64,000 bases of DNA from the NCBI GenBank assembly GCA_018816735.1, contig JAHIVH010000011.1, positions 1-64,000 of the forward strand, read 5' to 3'. Below, piece by piece: positions 62,195-64,000 of the stretch. The DNA comes from Pseudomonadota bacterium (GTDB lineage: Bacteria; Desulfobacterota; Desulfobacteria; Desulfobacterales; JAHIVH01). The position numbers were made by a program, and so were the translations under genes. The notes under the pieces were generated by a model, which was given only the letters and a program-made list of their open reading frames with translations, was not told where the DNA came from and did no database searches. How positions within the stretch are numbered: the first letter of the stretch is position 1; each line of letters starts with the position of its first letter.

Positions 62195-64000
62195 TTGTCC
62201 TCCTCTTCTTTTTTTAAGTTGGTTGGAAGATGAATGAAGAATACCGTTCCCTTTCTTTCAGAATCAAGATAAAGATAAGGTGAATGGTCTGTGGGCACAG
62301 GTGATACACAATATATTTCCCCTTTATGCGCATCAATAAATTTTTTACTGATTGTAAGTCCCAGACCGGTTCCTCCATATTGATCATCTTTATTTTCACG
62401 GAAAAACGCATTATATATTTTTTCCATTGATTTTTTTGAAATACCGATGCCATTATCGGCAATCGATATAATCAATTCTTTTGCATTTTTTTCCATATTG
62501 ATAATGATCGTCCCTTTTTCATTACCAATGGTTGAATACTTAATGGCATTTTCAACCACATTTAACAAGACCTGTTCCACGATACTTTTATCGATGTTGA
62601 CAAAAAAGTCATCGTCGCTTTCTGACTGATTAAAGAGAATATTATGGCGGTACCTGTTGATGTCGGCAAGCTCCCCCACGATGCTGTTCACCAGCATTTT
62701 CATGTCAACCGGCTTGATATTCAATTCAAACTTGTCATTTTTATAAAACTCGAAAAAATTTTCTATAAAGTTGGAGAGCCATGTGGCGTTCCTTAGAATT
62801 TTGTCCAGAAAATGCTGGGCTTCCACATGGTCCTTAAGAATGTTTTTTAGCATTTGCGATGAAAACGTCAAGGCCACAAGCGGTGTTTTAAGGTTATGGG
62901 CAACAGAATGAATGAATTCGGATTTGACATTTTCAGCCTGCTGGATAGAGAGCATGAGCCCTTGTTGTTCCAGGTTGAATGCGTTGGAATGGATGACCAT
63001 GCCGATGGTAATCATCATAAAGCTCATCCAGGAAATAATTTGAGGATAAAGGTAACTGACACAGTTTGCATAGATGAAGACAAGGTAGAGTGTCATGCCT
63101 GCGATGATGACAAAAAAAGGCCTGTACCTGAAGAAACAGTAAACAAACATCAGGAAGCAGATGGTATAGCTGACAGCCTGATACGGACAGATAAGTGCAA
63201 CTTTTAACCGGTATCCCGGAACAAGAAAAACGAGCCCGATTAGCACTGCTATTGTCAGTAATACTTTTAAGGTGGTGTGGTAAATTTTTTTTTCGGTTTT
63301 AAACCGGTAAAAAAAGAGAAGGCAGAAAAGAGTAGAAAGGTACAGGTTGATAATGTAGAGGTAATTGAACAAATCTCCGTGGTAGGGAAGATGAGGAGAA
63401 AGAAGCTGAAACCCGATACCGTTGATTAGAAGCAAGTGAAATGCCGCAGACGTGGCAAAACAGGCAAACCAGAAATATATCCATCGCCTTTGCCATAAAA
63501 ACGTAATGAGGTTATAAAGAATAACGGAAAATAAAATGCCGACGGCTATGCCACTCATCATATGGTCCGCAGGCAGCCTGTTCTCAAATGTTTCCTTATC
63601 CCAGACTTTGATATCTGACTTGAGAACGCCTTCCCCCCTGATTTTAAAAAAATAACTCTGATCGCCTTTTTGCTGTTCAACAAGAAACCGGGGGGTATGG
63701 TGTGGTGTGCGTATTCCCTTTACGGGTCTTGCATCTCCGGCAGATACGTTGACAGACTCTCCATTCGGAGACTTGTAGTAAAAATCGAGTTCATCAATGA
63801 GGGGGTAGACGAATTCGAAATAGAAAGGGATTGTTTTTTCAGAGGCATTCGTCACATTTACTTTTATCCAGAATGTGGAAGTCGTAAGGCCAAAGTAGAT
63901 TTGCCTGTTCTCGTTCAATGAGAATGAAACCTCGCCGGACACAATATCATCAAATGTTAGTGCCCCGGTTTTGTCCTCATAAATTTCCAGATATTCTGTA
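62191..64000 (-). CDS. 7TMR-DISM sensor histidine kinase (5' end outside window)
   Basis: 603 codons are in the window; the frame stays open through 64000, so the apparent GTG start at 63942 is internal. The N-terminal periplasmic part matches the 7TMR-DISM extracellular domain (EYLEIYEDKTG, then YFGLTTSTFWIKVNV). Seven hydrophobic segments lie between about 63580 and 62990. HisKA with H-box VHSVAHNLKTPL-like FIHSVAHNLKTPL, then HATPase: NVVENAIKYS, ADNGIGISKKS and GGTGLGLTISKKF. It likely senses an extracellular ligand and phosphorylates the receiver protein encoded downstream. Confidence 0.9.
   Translation of the reverse strand, partial: TEYLEIYEDKTGALTFDDIVSGEVSFSLNENRQIYFGLTTSTFWIKVNVTNASEKTIPFYFEFVYPLIDELDFYYKSPNGESVNVSAGDARPVKGIRTPHHTPRFLVEQQKGDQSYFFKIRGEGVLKSDIKVWDKETFENRLPADHMMSGIAVGILFSVILYNLITFLWQRRWIYFWFACFATSAAFHLLLINGIGFQLLSPHLPYHGDLFNYLYIINLYLSTLFCLLFFYRFKTEKKIYHTTLKVLLTIAVLIGLVFLVPGYRLKVALICPYQAVSYTICFLMFVYCFFRYRPFFVIIAGMTLYLVFIYANCVSYLYPQIISWMSFMMITIGMVIHSNAFNLEQQGLMLSIQQAENVKSEFIHSVAHNLKTPLVALTFSSQMLKNILKDHVEAQHFLDKILRNATWLSNFIENFFEFYKNDKFELNIKPVDMKMLVNSIVGELADINRYRHNILFNQSESDDDFFVNIDKSIVEQVLLNVVENAIKYSTIGNEKGTIIINMEKNAKELIISIADNGIGISKKSMEKIYNAFFRENKDDQYGGTGLGLTISKKFIDAHKGEIYCVSPVPTDHSPYLYLDSERKGTVFFIHLPTNLKKEEEDK

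Noticed and set aside
1..64000. Mobile elements, integrases or CRISPR arrays
   Set aside because: No transposase, integrase, att-like direct repeats or regularly spaced repeats were found on either strand.

Overview
The window reads as chromosome of a strictly anaerobic, Gram-negative, motile bacterium, most likely a sulfate-reducing deltaproteobacterium (Desulfobacterota, Desulfobacterales-like). This placement is inferred from gene content only. The pointers are a four-subunit 2-oxoacid:ferredoxin oxidoreductase, a BzdNOPQ-like CoA-ester ring reductase operon, a CooC-like ATPase, a FixC/ferredoxin pair, ferredoxin-nitroreductase fusions, and many PAS/GGDEF, CheX/CheC and MCP signalling proteins. 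No tRNA, rRNA, transposase or CRISPR array was seen.

Layout. 1-1994: tail of a PP2C/SpoIIE phosphatase, then a periplasmic binding-protein-like gene and an outer-membrane porin. 1991-9896 (minus): a surface-glycan cluster with a methyltransferase, a methyltransferase-GT2 fusion, two large GT-C/YfhO-type membrane proteins and a GT2-methyltransferase fusion. 10082-19805: a non-canonical chaperone-usher fimbria locus. It holds a 1560-residue usher with three C-terminal SPOR domains and no signal peptide, two DUF4402 pilin-like proteins and a PapD-like chaperone, interrupted by a GT-C/TPR membrane protein on the other strand. 19896-22933: a small membrane protein, an M48 lipoprotein protease and an HtrA/Do protease. 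23052-25256 (minus): an AhpD-like protein, a NemR-like TetR regulator with two matching operators, and an SDR. 26077-28748: FixC-like flavoprotein, 2[4Fe-4S] ferredoxin and PlsC-like acyltransferase. 28769-29566: a Mut7-C protein, followed by a structured RNA (6S-like) near 29673-29812.

30062-35677 is a tightly overlapping operon: an unrecognised all-helical 490-residue protein, two 2-hydroxyacyl-CoA dehydratase/benzoyl-CoA reductase-type subunits and two different ASKHA activator ATPases. Two distinct ATPases suggest a class I benzoyl-CoA reductase-like machine. A CooC-like ATPase follows. 36699-41813 is a chemosensory block (CheX, PAS-GGDEF, CheC, CheY, MCP).

42118-50779 is mostly housekeeping: prepilin peptidase, Lon, TsaB, Psd, PssA, GreA, RpoZ, FolE2 and IlvE. 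51053-53687 encodes a VorDBAC-type oxidoreductase, divergent from IlvE, which fits branched-chain 2-oxoacid metabolism. 53714-56776 holds a SagB-like nitroreductase, a CI-like repressor, a START-domain protein and a PaaI-like thioesterase. 56996-61686 is a TetR-led acyl-CoA cluster (thiolase, AMP-forming ligase, ferredoxin-nitroreductase). The window ends in a two-component pair whose 7TMR-DISM histidine kinase runs off the right edge.

The most unusual parts are the SPOR-fused usher locus with its sigma-28-like promoter, the ring-reductase-like operon with its unknown first gene, the putative 6S-like RNA, and two TetR systems whose operators share the core GACCGGTC.
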